A stretch of DNA of 64,000 nucleotides from Bdellovibrionales bacterium. Lineage in GTDB: Bacteria > Bdellovibrionota > UBA1018. A program made the position numbers and the translations under genes. This document shows positions 8,313 to 16,259 of the stretch, one piece after another; the stretch's first letter is position 1; each line of letters opens with the position of its first letter. Location: positions 62,001 to 126,000 of the forward strand of contig JAFEAP010000008.1 in NCBI GenBank assembly GCA_018266355.1, in the 5' to 3' direction. Below the pieces are notes generated by a model. That model saw only the letters and a list, made by a program, of their open reading frames with translations, ran no database searches and was not told where the DNA came from.

Positions 8313-8687
8313 TCAAAGCGTCGGATCGACGAGCACGATCGATCGGATGATTTCGCAGAGCACTTGGTGCTCCGTCTCCTTCGTGATCCGGATCGCCTGG
8401 ATCGGCTCGCGATTCAGGTCGACGTAGATCTTGTTCGAGTAGGAGTTGAAATAAACCCGAAAAGCGTGGTCGCCGAACGTCGGGGAAATGTACTGCGGAT
8501 ACTCGCGCGCTCGCGCCGACCCGAAGTAATCCTCCGTTTCCTCGAACATCTTGAACGAGCACCGCTGGAGCAAGTCCAGCATCAGCGCCCGTTCGGGCAC
8601 CGCGATCATTTCTTCGGTTCGGGTGAGGGTTTGGTAGAGTTCGTCGAATTTCTGGAGAATCGTGACCGGAATGTCTTCCACTTCCAA
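8313..8687 (-). CDS. Hypothetical protein
   Basis: About 124 residues, cytoplasmic, no signal peptide. The frame is open back to a TTG at 8723. A second TTG at 8685-8687 and a GTG at 8679-8681 lie just downstream of an AGAAGGA ribosome site at 8692-8698, and I use 8687. Visible features are an amphipathic N-terminal part (VTILQKFDELYQTLTR) and a C-terminal sheet-like part (YFNSYSNKIYVDLN). I recognise no family. It ends 80 bases before the clpP start on the same strand and could be its upstream operon partner. Confidence 0.65.
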   Translation of the reverse strand: MEVEDIPVTILQKFDELYQTLTRTEEMIAVPERALMLDLLQRCSFKMFEETEDYFGSARAREYPQYISPTFGDHAFRVYFNSYSNKIYVDLNREPIQAIRITKETEHQVLCEIIRSIVLVDPTL

Positions 8688-8942
8688 ACATCCTTCTAGC
8701 GGGAAGGTTCCGCGCGGACGCAATCGTCCACACGGGTGGGAAGGGGGTTAGTTCATTCTGGCGGAATCGACGCATTCGGTCAAGCGATCGCGATGACGGT
8801 TGTCTAGAAGCTAGTCAGGGTTTCCGGCCTTTGCCGATCCGGGCGCGGTTATACGCGGTCGTCGTCAAACGGATGACTGGCACGTTCATCGCACAAGGGC
8901 TCCGCGTGTGTTTTTGAATCCCTGTCGTGTGGAGTGGCTAAA

Positions 8943-9212
8943 ATGTTGAAGAAGTTGATCTGGTTGATTGCGGGATTAATGGTCGGAGTGGGCCTCTCGT
9001 CCACTTTCGCGAATTCGCGGACCCCGGCTAGTTATTCGTTCAAAGTCGTCGCCGTCAGTACGGAAGACGCCGCCGAGCGCGCCGCCGAGATGATGAAGGA
9101 CGGCGAGCTCAAGAGTTCGCTCGATACCACGGGTCTCGTCTCCGCGACCTTGCCCGAGTGCCGGGAGACCGGCGTGGACTATTCCTGCGAGACGCATCTC
9201 ATTTATCGATGA
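8943..9212 (+). CDS. Small secreted protein
   Basis: An ATG at 8943 sits 8 bases after a GGAG site, preferred to the GTG at 8934; this gives 89 residues. The N-terminus MLKKLIWLIAGLMVGVGLSS is a clear signal peptide with cleavage near TFA. The mature part is about 65 residues, with two cysteines (PEC, YSC) that could form one disulfide. There is no recognised family. It stands alone, with over 200 bases of non-coding sequence on either side. Confidence 0.7.
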   Translation: MLKKLIWLIAGLMVGVGLSSTFANSRTPASYSFKVVAVSTEDAAERAAEMMKDGELKSSLDTTGLVSATLPECRETGVDYSCETHLIYR

Positions 9213-9510
9213 TCGCCTCGTCCAGCGCGTCCCTACGGTCCGGCGAAGCCGGCCCACCCGGGTCGCGCATCCGCGCTGTGGTGTATCCCCGGCGACGCAC
9301 GTGTCGATTCTTTCGACACCCTCGGAGTCGTCAATTCGGCTCAGACCCCTGAAAACACGGTGGAATTTCTTCCTTCATTCGACGGCCGCGCTGGCATTCC
9401 CGTTGCTCTCTAAGGGGGTGTGAGACGTAGGCTCCGCGCGGAACCGGGACACGGTCGTTCCCCCGCATGGGTGCCCTTCGAGAGTTGCCGTGGAGTTAAG
9501 GAGTTGTCCG
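9213..9510. other. Non-coding stretch with small inverted repeats
   Basis: About 300 bases without a convincing gene. It holds a 7-bp inverted repeat (GTGTCGA 9301-9307 / TCGACAC 9313-9319) and a short CCGGC/GCCGG hairpin near 9239-9252. The first could be a weak terminator for the 8943 gene or a small operator; neither is followed by a strong T run. No promoter was confidently found for the next gene. Confidence 0.35.
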
Positions 9511-9909
9511 ATGTCCGCTACCCGTGATCCTTCGCAGAAGCATACCTTCGTTTATTCGAACCTCTATCAGCTTTACCAAAAGGGCAAAGTCGCGGCCCAA
9601 AACGCCGTCGTCGACGTGAAAGAAGCCCGCGAAACCGCCGAACGGGACCAAACCCGCACCGGCCTCGCCACCGGTAAAATCATCAAGGCCGAAGAGATGG
9701 CGACCGCCGCCCCGGTCGGCCTCCGCGTCGCGCGCCACGAGCCGCCGCGCCTCCTCGGAAAACGTATCGAAGCGAATCGCCCGGCGAAAGTCGACCCGGC
9801 CCGCCGCCAAGCGATCGATGGACTGCGCGATAATCTTCGCCAGCTCCAAGGTCTGCACGAGCGCCTCCGCTTCATGCTGAAAGAAATCGAAGAACTCACG
9901 AACGAATGA
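9511..9909 (+). CDS. Hypothetical cytoplasmic helical protein
   Basis: The ATG at 9511 with AAGGAG at 9499-9504 is preferred to the GTG at 9490, giving 132 residues. No signal peptide is present. The sequence is charged and helical, with a basic middle and a C-terminal amphipathic helix (LRDNLRQLQGLHERLRFMLKEIEEL) that could form a coiled coil. The N-terminal HTFVYSNLYQLYQKGK is distinctive but not assigned to a family. The next gene on this strand begins 55 bases later. Confidence 0.7.
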   Translation: MSATRDPSQKHTFVYSNLYQLYQKGKVAAQNAVVDVKEARETAERDQTRTGLATGKIIKAEEMATAAPVGLRVARHEPPRLLGKRIEANRPAKVDPARRQAIDGLRDNLRQLQGLHERLRFMLKEIEELTNE

Positions 9910-9964
9910 TTCGGGAGTCGGTTCTTCGCGTCCGATTCACGTCCTTAGGAAAGTAGAGAGACTT

Positions 9965-10726
9965 ATGAGATTCCGTTCTCAGTTCGCGATCGTGTTCGCA
10001 TGCGCTTCTCTTTTCACGACTTCGGCCCACGCGAATCCGTTTCCGTTGGTCGCCGGAAACTGCGACCGCGAACTTCCGGGACTTCTTTCCCTTTCTGAAG
10101 GCGATCACGCCGAACTGAAGTCCGCGATCATGGACGGACATCTCATTCTGGACCTCAAGCGGACCTGGGCGGACGGCAAGGTCGAGTCGTACCAGTTGGT
10201 CACTTCGCGGGCGGGCCTGCGCGAATACATGGTCGACCAGATCAAATCGGTCACCGACGGGGCCCTTAAAAAGCCCGTGATGATGCCGGTCTCCGACGGC
10301 GGGATCCTCGTCTTTCCAGACCGGCTCGAAAACCTTCGCACCGGCGTCGATTTCATCGATGGGAAGAAACTCGAAAGATCCCCGGGTCTCCCGCTCCTCT
10401 TTAAGCCGACTTACTTTTCTCGCGATCCGATGAAGAGCTCGGAGCTTCCGGAGGTGCTTGCCGAAGTGATGAACGACGCTTGCGCTTACGAGACGAAGCT
10501 CGCGGCCGATACGCGCAAGATGAAGGAAGTCGTCGCGCGGTTCGGAGATCTGGTCGAAGCCGGAAAGGCTTGGGGCAAGAAGGCGTGGTCGAACGTCGCG
10601 CCCGATGCAAAGGTCGCGAACCAGGTCCAGCGTAAGGTCGCGGAGAAACCGGCTGCCATCCGTCGTCCGAAGGACGAGGTCACTCCGGCGGAATCCCACG
10701 TCGCCGGCGCTTTCCCCCGCGAATAA
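9965..10726 (+). CDS. Secreted protein, paralogous to the next gene
   Basis: A 253-residue protein with a signal peptide (FAIVFACASLFTTSAHA, cleavage near residue 23). The mature protein begins NPFPLVAGNCDRELPGLL and has the feature VMNDACAYETKLA around residue 172, then a basic, charged C-terminal tail. The next gene's product has a comparable layout (an N-terminal NC pair and REIVQDACFYLT near its end), so they look like tandem paralogs. The family is unknown. It is exported, presumably periplasmic. The two genes are 27 bases apart and likely one operon. Confidence 0.75.
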   Translation: MRFRSQFAIVFACASLFTTSAHANPFPLVAGNCDRELPGLLSLSEGDHAELKSAIMDGHLILDLKRTWADGKVESYQLVTSRAGLREYMVDQIKSVTDGALKKPVMMPVSDGGILVFPDRLENLRTGVDFIDGKKLERSPGLPLLFKPTYFSRDPMKSSELPEVLAEVMNDACAYETKLAADTRKMKEVVARFGDLVEAGKAWGKKAWSNVAPDAKVANQVQRKVAEKPAAIRRPKDEVTPAESHVAGAFPRE

Positions 10727-10753
10727 CCGAAAGTGCGAGCGAACGGAGTCCTT

Positions 10754-11296
10754 ATGATCCGCGAATGGTCGAAACAATACGGTTCTCCCTTCTTCGTCGG
10801 GATCTTCGCGGCGCTGAGCATGAGCGGATTCTCCGCGCCGCTGACGCAGATGACGGCGGAAAATTGCGCCCAGATCGCGAAGGATAAGTTCTCCGAACTC
10901 GATCGGAAGCCGTCCTCGATCCTCTTCGAGCTCGCCCACGAGCGGAAAGGCGGAAAACAGCTGATCCACCTGAAGCGCATGGCGGAAACCGGCGCGCCGG
11001 AGCTCTTCGAGTATTCGATGAACGCGAAGGCCTTCGACGAATTCATGCTCGCCCGCGAGAACTCGTTCGATCACGAGTACGGGCTGACCGTCCGGCGCGA
11101 ACAAAGGAACGCCGAAATCGCGGCGAACGTCCTGCGCGGAACGGCCGGCGTGGTGACGCGGAAGGACCGGAACGGGAATCGCGTCGCGATCGCGACGAAT
11201 CCCCTGAGCAGCGCTGAAGCCCGCGCCCTCGTTCGCGAGATCGTGCAGGACGCCTGCTTCTACCTCACGACCGCCGGTAAAACGGTCGAAAAATAA
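10754..11296 (+). CDS. Secreted protein, paralogous to the previous gene
   Basis: The ATG at 10754 follows GGAG at about 8 bases and is preferred to the GTG at 10733, giving 180 residues. The N-terminus (FFVGIFAALSMSGFSA) is a signal peptide. The mature part starts near APLTQMTAENCAQ and ends with VREIVQDACFYLTTAGKTVEK. The shared DAC-x-Y core and the overall layout match the preceding gene. There is no recognised family. A GC-rich hairpin follows the stop. Confidence 0.72.
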   Translation: MIREWSKQYGSPFFVGIFAALSMSGFSAPLTQMTAENCAQIAKDKFSELDRKPSSILFELAHERKGGKQLIHLKRMAETGAPELFEYSMNAKAFDEFMLARENSFDHEYGLTVRREQRNAEIAANVLRGTAGVVTRKDRNGNRVAIATNPLSSAEARALVREIVQDACFYLTTAGKTVEK

Positions 11297-11342
11297 TTTT
11301 CGGCGCGCACGAATCCGCAAACGGATTGCGCCCTGGGCAAGG

Positions 11343-11371
11343 CCCCGTCTCCGAGCGCTACGGAGGCGGGG
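11343..11371. terminator. Hairpin terminator candidate between convergent genes
   Basis: CCCCGTCTCCG at 11343-11353 pairs with CGGAGGCGGGG at 11361-11371 through 10 Watson-Crick pairs and one G-T, with a 7-base loop. It lies between the stops of the plus-strand gene ending at 11296 and the minus-strand gene ending at 11381. No T run follows, so it may be a factor-dependent or bidirectional terminator. Confidence 0.5.
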
Positions 11372-11380
11372 TCGAATGTC

Positions 11381-12601
11381 TTAAGAGGTTTCGAACGTCG
11401 TACCGGTGCGCTTCCGCTTCGAGGGCGGGATCCGCTCGTCCTGGGGCTCCGGGCCGCGCTCCGGATCGTTCAGCTTCGCGAGTTCGGCTTCGCCCGGGAG
11501 GTTCTTCGGGAAGTGGGGGCGCTCGGCCGCGGAACGCGAGACGACCGGCTTCGGCTTCGCCGGCTCGTAAGTCGCGCGCTTCGGGATCCGGACGACGAGG
11601 GTGTCGCCGTCGTACTCGCGGGTGAGGTTCTTCGGATCGACCGGGAAGTTCAGGGGGAAGTTCTCGGAAAAGCTCTGATAGGAGGAGGTGCGGGCGACGC
11701 GGCCCGGTTCGACCTCGAGCGCTTCCTCGCTCTTCCGTTTTCCGGAGATGATGAGCTCGTTCCCCCGGATGTTGATGTTGATCCGGTCGCGCTCGTGCTC
11801 CGGGATCTTCGCCGTGAAGACGAACTGGTCGGCGTGCTCGGTAAGCTTCCCGTCGACGTTCACCATCCGGTAGAACGGGTCGGTTTTCTGGGAAGAGTAG
11901 GCGTCGAGCTTCATCGTGGTGTCGCGCTTCAGCTGCTCGATGTCCTTCGAGGCGCGCCAGTTCAGGTCGGCCATCGCGTCGCGGTTCTGTTTGAGCGCGC
12001 CCTCGTAGGCTTCCTTGTAGTGCTCGGTCGATTCCTCGACGGCGGCGCGGGTTTGTTCCTCGAGCTCCTTCCGGTGCGTCTGGCTCTGTTTCGAGAGGGT
12101 CGCCGTCGTGTCGCGCCGGTCGGCTTCGATTTGGGCCTTCTCCTCGGCGAACTGCTGCTTCAGGATCGCGATCTTCTCGTTCGAGGAAAGGCGTTCGAAT
12201 TCCTGGGACTTGTAGTTCCGTTCGGTCGTTTCCTTCAGTTCGGCTTCGCCCCGTCGAGTCGCCGCGATTTGGGCGTCGGTGTAGCGGCGGTTCGTGTCGC
12301 GGATGTTCTTTTCGTGGTCGGTCGTGACCCGGTGCTCGTCGTTCTCGGCTTGGCGTTGCATCTCCGAGACGCGCTGGTAATTCCGGTTCCGCACGGCTTC
12401 GATGTAGTCCTCGCCGCGCGATCGTTCGACCGCCGTGCGCTGCTCGTAGGCGTCGCGAAGGTGGTCGAGCTGCTTTTCCTCTTCCCGTCCGGCGTCGCGC
12501 ACGTGTTTCTGCGCCTGGGTCACGCGCTCCGCGGCCTCGCGCTCCGCTTTCGCGGCGGCGGACTGGGCTTGGGAGATGCGGGTAGTGGAATCGACTTCCA
12601 T
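11381..12601 (-). CDS. Coiled-coil protein with C-terminal Hsp20/alpha-crystallin domain
   Basis: The frame is open further upstream, but the ATG at 12599-12601 gives a natural start, 406 residues, 2 bases after the preceding gene's stop. Residues 1 to about 240 are strongly charged and helical with heptad spacing (for example AAKAEREAAERVTQAQKHV), a long coiled coil. Residues about 255-350 form an alpha-crystallin domain: FVFTAKIPEHERDRININ, the strand GNELIISGKRK and the conserved end DGDTLVVRIPKR. The last 55 residues are basic, proline-rich tail. Small heat-shock proteins normally have a short N-terminus, so this long coiled-coil fusion is unusual. It is cytoplasmic, perhaps a scaffolding chaperone. 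Confidence 0.85.
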   Translation of the reverse strand: MEVDSTTRISQAQSAAAKAEREAAERVTQAQKHVRDAGREEEKQLDHLRDAYEQRTAVERSRGEDYIEAVRNRNYQRVSEMQRQAENDEHRVTTDHEKNIRDTNRRYTDAQIAATRRGEAELKETTERNYKSQEFERLSSNEKIAILKQQFAEEKAQIEADRRDTTATLSKQSQTHRKELEEQTRAAVEESTEHYKEAYEGALKQNRDAMADLNWRASKDIEQLKRDTTMKLDAYSSQKTDPFYRMVNVDGKLTEHADQFVFTAKIPEHERDRININIRGNELIISGKRKSEEALEVEPGRVARTSSYQSFSENFPLNFPVDPKNLTREYDGDTLVVRIPKRATYEPAKPKPVVSRSAAERPHFPKNLPGEAELAKLNDPERGPEPQDERIPPSKRKRTGTTFETS

Positions 12602-12603
12602 CG

Positions 12604-12912
12604 TCAGTGCACGGTGCCTTTCGCTTCGAAAAGCGTGTTTTCGACGATGTTCAGGTAGGTGCGCACGACGCCTTCGAAGGTGATCGGATCGAGGCGTTCG
12701 AGGTACGCGCGCTTTTCCGGCAGCCCCTTCAGGCTCATGAGTTTTTCGATGTGCGGCTCGGCCGCGTACGTTTCGCCGTCCGGCGGGGGAGTCGCGGGCG
12801 TTTCGAGGATCCGCTTCAACGTCGGCGGGTCGAAGAGGATGTGGTTCCCTTGGATCGCTTGTTCCAAGAGGTACTTCACCTGCGCAGCCTGGTCTTCGGT
12901 GATGTAAATCAC
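12604..12912 (-). CDS. Hypothetical protein upstream of the coiled-coil/Hsp20 gene
   Basis: A GTG at 12910-12912 preceded by AGGGAGG is preferred to the TTG at 12942, giving 102 residues (start VIYITEDQAAQV). It is cytoplasmic and acidic, with a helical segment AAQVKYLLEQAIQG and the C-terminal DPITFEGVVRTYLNIVENTLFE. No family is recognised. Only 2 bases separate its stop from the start of the Hsp20-domain gene, so the two proteins are translated from one message and may act together. Confidence 0.75.
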   Translation of the reverse strand: MIYITEDQAAQVKYLLEQAIQGNHILFDPPTLKRILETPATPPPDGETYAAEPHIEKLMSLKGLPEKRAYLERLDPITFEGVVRTYLNIVENTLFEAKGTVH

Positions 12913-13107
12913 GAGGGCCTCCCTTCCGTGGGATGCGTGCAATTTTATCGGCGAAGACCTCGTCCTTGAGACTCCGCTCCACTCTCAGGTTACGGGCATT
13001 CTTCTAAAGGAGCAAGTCGTGCCGCCTTCGACGGATTCCGTCAAAAGCCCGCCGCCCGCGAACCCGAGTTTGACTCGGGCGCGGATAACCGGGACACTAT
13101 TCGTGGG

Positions 13108-14076
13108 ATGAAAAAGGGCACCAAGAAGGGCCAGATCGAACGACGCAAACACCCGAGACGGACGAAGAAGTCCGTCGCGAAGGTCGGCACGCCCACGGTG
13201 TCGGCAGAGCACTGCGTCGAGTGCGGAAAAGGCTTGAAGGGCGAGGATCGCGCCCTTTTCGTCGAAGAAGACGTCGGCCGCATCTTCTGTTCCGAGGATT
13301 GCATCACCCAGCACTTCCAGGCCGATATCGACCTCATCGAGAAGGAATACTTCAAGTACCGCCCGAAGGACGACCTTTCGCCCGACGAGCGCGAGCAGTT
13401 CGCGCACCTTCGCTGGATCACGATCCAGGAACCGGACGAAATCTGGCAGGAGAAGCGTTCCTCCGGGGATTACCGCTACACGCTGATTTCCCAGTTCAAG
13501 CCCGGCGCGAAGTCGGTTTGGTGCGTCTGCATTTGCCTCTTCCTGCGCGGCGAACCGTCGTTCCTTTACATGGCTTTCCCGACCCGGAGTAAGGCCCTCG
13601 TCGAGCGCTTCCGGAAAGGAAAGCAGGTCGAGCGCGAGGAAATAGGCACCGAGCCGGCACCGGAGCAGGACGGGGCCGAGGCCACCGACGGGCTCGCGTC
13701 GGGGTGGTCCCAGAGCGAAACCTTACGCGCCGAGATCCACCGCACGCGCGACGCGAGCGATATCCCGGCGGAGGAGTTCGGCCTCTACGAGAATCTTCTC
13801 GAGAAGACCCTCGAAGCTCCGGACGAACTTTGGGTGCTCGAATCCGAGGACGACGGAGAGCCGGACCGCTACCATTTCATCAAGTACTTCCCGGACGAGG
13901 AATCCGGCCCGGTCCATTACATCGTCGTGGCCCAGGAATCCGAGCAGTCCGAATCGCTCGAGGTCGTCGAGCAGATCCCGACCCGGAACGCCGCGACCGC
14001 GCAGCAGTTCCGGAAGGGACGGCAGGAACTCGTCGTCGACGACGAGGACGACGGCGGAAACCGCACGATTCATTAA
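13108..14076 (+). CDS. Zinc-ribbon protein with a duplicated C-terminal domain
   Basis: A 322-residue cytoplasmic protein. It begins with a very basic head, then a treble-clef-like zinc site (C36, C39 in CVECG; C61, C65 in FCSEDC). Two copies of one domain follow, about residues 100-180 and 225-315. Each has PDE(I/L)W, an R-Y-x-x-x-I strand block and a closing PTR-x(8)-FRKG(K/R)QE-type segment (FPTRSKALVERFRKGKQVE and IPTRNAATAQQFRKGRQEL). The pattern is reminiscent of BECR/PBECR nuclease-fold domains, but that is by eye only. The short ATG context (GGGATGAAAAAGG) supports the start. Confidence 0.75.
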   Translation: MKKGTKKGQIERRKHPRRTKKSVAKVGTPTVSAEHCVECGKGLKGEDRALFVEEDVGRIFCSEDCITQHFQADIDLIEKEYFKYRPKDDLSPDEREQFAHLRWITIQEPDEIWQEKRSSGDYRYTLISQFKPGAKSVWCVCICLFLRGEPSFLYMAFPTRSKALVERFRKGKQVEREEIGTEPAPEQDGAEATDGLASGWSQSETLRAEIHRTRDASDIPAEEFGLYENLLEKTLEAPDELWVLESEDDGEPDRYHFIKYFPDEESGPVHYIVVAQESEQSESLEVVEQIPTRNAATAQQFRKGRQELVVDDEDDGGNRTIH

Positions 14077-14124
14077 TCGGCCGACAGGCAGATTACGCCC
14101 GCAGGCGCCCTAGAGGTTCGGGCG

Positions 14125-14655
14125 TCAGCGAAACTTTCCGATCGAGTAGGTCGGGCAGCTCTGGCCGGTCATCAGGCAGGTCGTCATCGACGGGCGGCTG
14201 CCTTGTTCGACGACGAGGAGGCCGTTGTACGAACCGACGGCGAAGTCGAGCGCGTAGCCGTTCGCTTGGTCGCTCCAGGCGTCGTAGCAGGCGTAGACCG
14301 GCTGGCCGTAGCCGTCGGCCTTATAGAGGAACTGGCTCGAGTTGATGTACTGGACGGGATAGGCGCAGATCATGCGGCTCGTGGACGAGATGCCGTAGAC
14401 CTTGATTTTCGACGAGCTCGAGTTGTTCGTGCAGGTGGTGTAGCGCTGGGTGCCGTCGGTGATTCCGGTCGACGTCGGGAGGATGTTCGCACCGAAGCCG
14501 CAGCTGTAATCCGCGTCGGCGGTCTGGCTGTAAGAATACGAGTTCAATCCGTCCTCGCCGGAGGAACGGCCGTCGGAAAGGAGGTTCGGTCCGCAGCCGC
14601 TGAGCGCGGCGCCGAGGAAGCAGATTCCGAGGAGGGAGAAAAGTTTCGTGTTCAT
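14125..14655 (-). CDS. Lipoprotein of unknown function
   Basis: A 176-residue protein whose signal peptide ends in a lipobox, LSGC, with the acylated cysteine at residue 21. The mature part is Ser/Thr/Tyr/Asn-rich with many cysteines and aromatic residues and looks like a beta-rich outer-leaflet or periplasmic domain. No family is recognised. A 7-bp inverted repeat (ACGCCCG 14095-14101 / CGGGCGT 14119-14125) sits at its end and may help terminate both this gene and the convergent one. Confidence 0.78.
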   Translation of the reverse strand: MNTKLFSLLGICFLGAALSGCGPNLLSDGRSSGEDGLNSYSYSQTADADYSCGFGANILPTSTGITDGTQRYTTCTNNSSSSKIKVYGISSTSRMICAYPVQYINSSQFLYKADGYGQPVYACYDAWSDQANGYALDFAVGSYNGLLVVEQGSRPSMTTCLMTGQSCPTYSIGKFR

Positions 14656-14828
14656 ACCCGTAGATAATGCAGACGCGGTGCCAAGCCGAAAATGGCCTGG
14701 AAATCGACTGCTTTCGAGTAGGGCGCGATCGCGGTGTAAAGCGATCGGACACCCGCGAGTCCGCTTCAGAGTGTCCTAAACGACACAGCCATTGCACGGT
14801 CCGCCCGCGCGCGGGATACTGGCCGGGC

Positions 14829-16250
14829 GTGAGCGAAATCCCCATCGCCGATAAAATCGAAGCCGCCGTGCGAGCCCGCGACGTCGCGGAGGCGCGCAAG
14901 GGGATCCGACTCTTTCTGAAGAAAGAGGGGGCGCGGCCGGCGGGCCGCGCGCAGGTCGCCGAGTGGTATCGGCGGCTCGGCCTCTATCGCGAGGCCTACC
15001 TCGCGGTCGCGCCGAAGGATTGGAAGCTCCCTCGCCAGGGCGGGGACCCGGAGCTGACGGAGACCTTCGTTTGGACCGCGTACACGCTCGACCTCCAGGG
15101 CGCGGGCCCCTACGCGATGGCGCTGCTCGCGCGCCTCGCTCCCGAGACTCTCTCCGCGCTTTCGATCGCGGGAACGATCGAGATGTCGAACTCGGCTTTC
15201 GCGTCCGCGGTGAAACACTTCCAAGCTTACTTCGAACGCTTCACCGGTGCCGAAGGCTACCCCCAGAAAATGCTCCGCCTTTCCCTCGCGGATTCGCTCG
15301 TCGGCCTCGGGCGATTCGACGAGGCGTTCGCGGAGCTCGCGAAGGTCCGCGCGGAACCGGGCGAGCGGTTCCTCTCCGGTATCCTTTATCAAGTCGCGGG
15401 CGAATACCACGCCCGGCGCGGCGACCACGCGCGCGCGCTCGAGGAGATGGAGCGCGCGGTCGGGTTCTTTCCCCCGGGCGAGGGAACCGTCGACTCCGCG
15501 TTCCTCGATAAATGGCGCGGCGTCGCGCTTGCCGGGCTTGGGCGAACCGACGAAGCGCGGGCGGCTTTCGCGCGCGCGCACGCCGTACTCGATAAACCCG
15601 ATCACCGCCCGGAGATGCTCCTCGACGTCTACGCGTGCATGGACCGCGCGGGACTGCTCGACGACGAGACCGGCGCGATCATCGCTGCCTATCCGGGACT
15701 CAGCGCCGATTTCCTCGCCACGAAACCGGGCCTTCGCGCTCCGTCGCCTTGGATCGGGAATCCGGGCGCGCCGATCCTCCTCTATCCGACGCGCGACGAG
15801 TGGGTCGAGGGGGGGAAGCGACGACTCGGTATCCCTCTCGAAGTCGAACTGCTTGGGTACGTCCGCGCGGCCGACCGAATCGGAATCTCGATCGAGCGAT
15901 TGAAGCCGCTGCTCTGGCCCGACGAAGTTTCGGCGTTCCTCCAGCTCGACGCCCGCATCGCGAAACTTCTGCAGCGGCTGCGCACCGAGTACGGCGTCGC
16001 GCTCAAGATCGAATCCGGCCGTATCCGCGCCGACGAAACCGTCCGAAAGGAGGTCGCCGTCGAAACCGGGCGCACGCCGCGTCCGTGGACGTTCGCGGAG
16101 AACCACGAAGAGTTCGAAGCCGGAGCGTTCGCCGAGCATTACGGGCTCGGACGCACGATCGCGTTCAAGCGGCTGACCGACGCGGTGGAGTCCGGACGGC
16201 TCGCGAAGCGAGCGGACGGGCGACGTGTGCTCTACCGCAAACCGGAGTAG
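14829..16250 (+). CDS. TPR protein with C-terminal winged-helix-like region
   Basis: The frame continues upstream to 14667, but a GTG at 14829 starts a natural protein of 473 residues (SEIPIADKIEAAVRARD). Residues about 10-300 are TPR-like helical repeats, including the clear units SLADSLVGLGRFDEAFAEL and VALAGLGRTDEARAAFARA. Residues about 360-425 carry LLWPDE followed by an arginine/leucine-rich helix KLLQRLRTEYG, the pattern of the winged-helix domain in SARP/BTAD-type regulators. The last 50 residues resemble a second small helix-turn-helix. Cytoplasmic; a sensor/regulator role is inferred, and no DNA target is visible. Confidence 0.7.
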   Translation: MSEIPIADKIEAAVRARDVAEARKGIRLFLKKEGARPAGRAQVAEWYRRLGLYREAYLAVAPKDWKLPRQGGDPELTETFVWTAYTLDLQGAGPYAMALLARLAPETLSALSIAGTIEMSNSAFASAVKHFQAYFERFTGAEGYPQKMLRLSLADSLVGLGRFDEAFAELAKVRAEPGERFLSGILYQVAGEYHARRGDHARALEEMERAVGFFPPGEGTVDSAFLDKWRGVALAGLGRTDEARAAFARAHAVLDKPDHRPEMLLDVYACMDRAGLLDDETGAIIAAYPGLSADFLATKPGLRAPSPWIGNPGAPILLYPTRDEWVEGGKRRLGIPLEVELLGYVRAADRIGISIERLKPLLWPDEVSAFLQLDARIAKLLQRLRTEYGVALKIESGRIRADETVRKEVAVETGRTPRPWTFAENHEEFEAGAFAEHYGLGRTIAFKRLTDAVESGRLAKRADGRRVLYRKPE

Positions 16251-16259
16251 GCGGACGGG

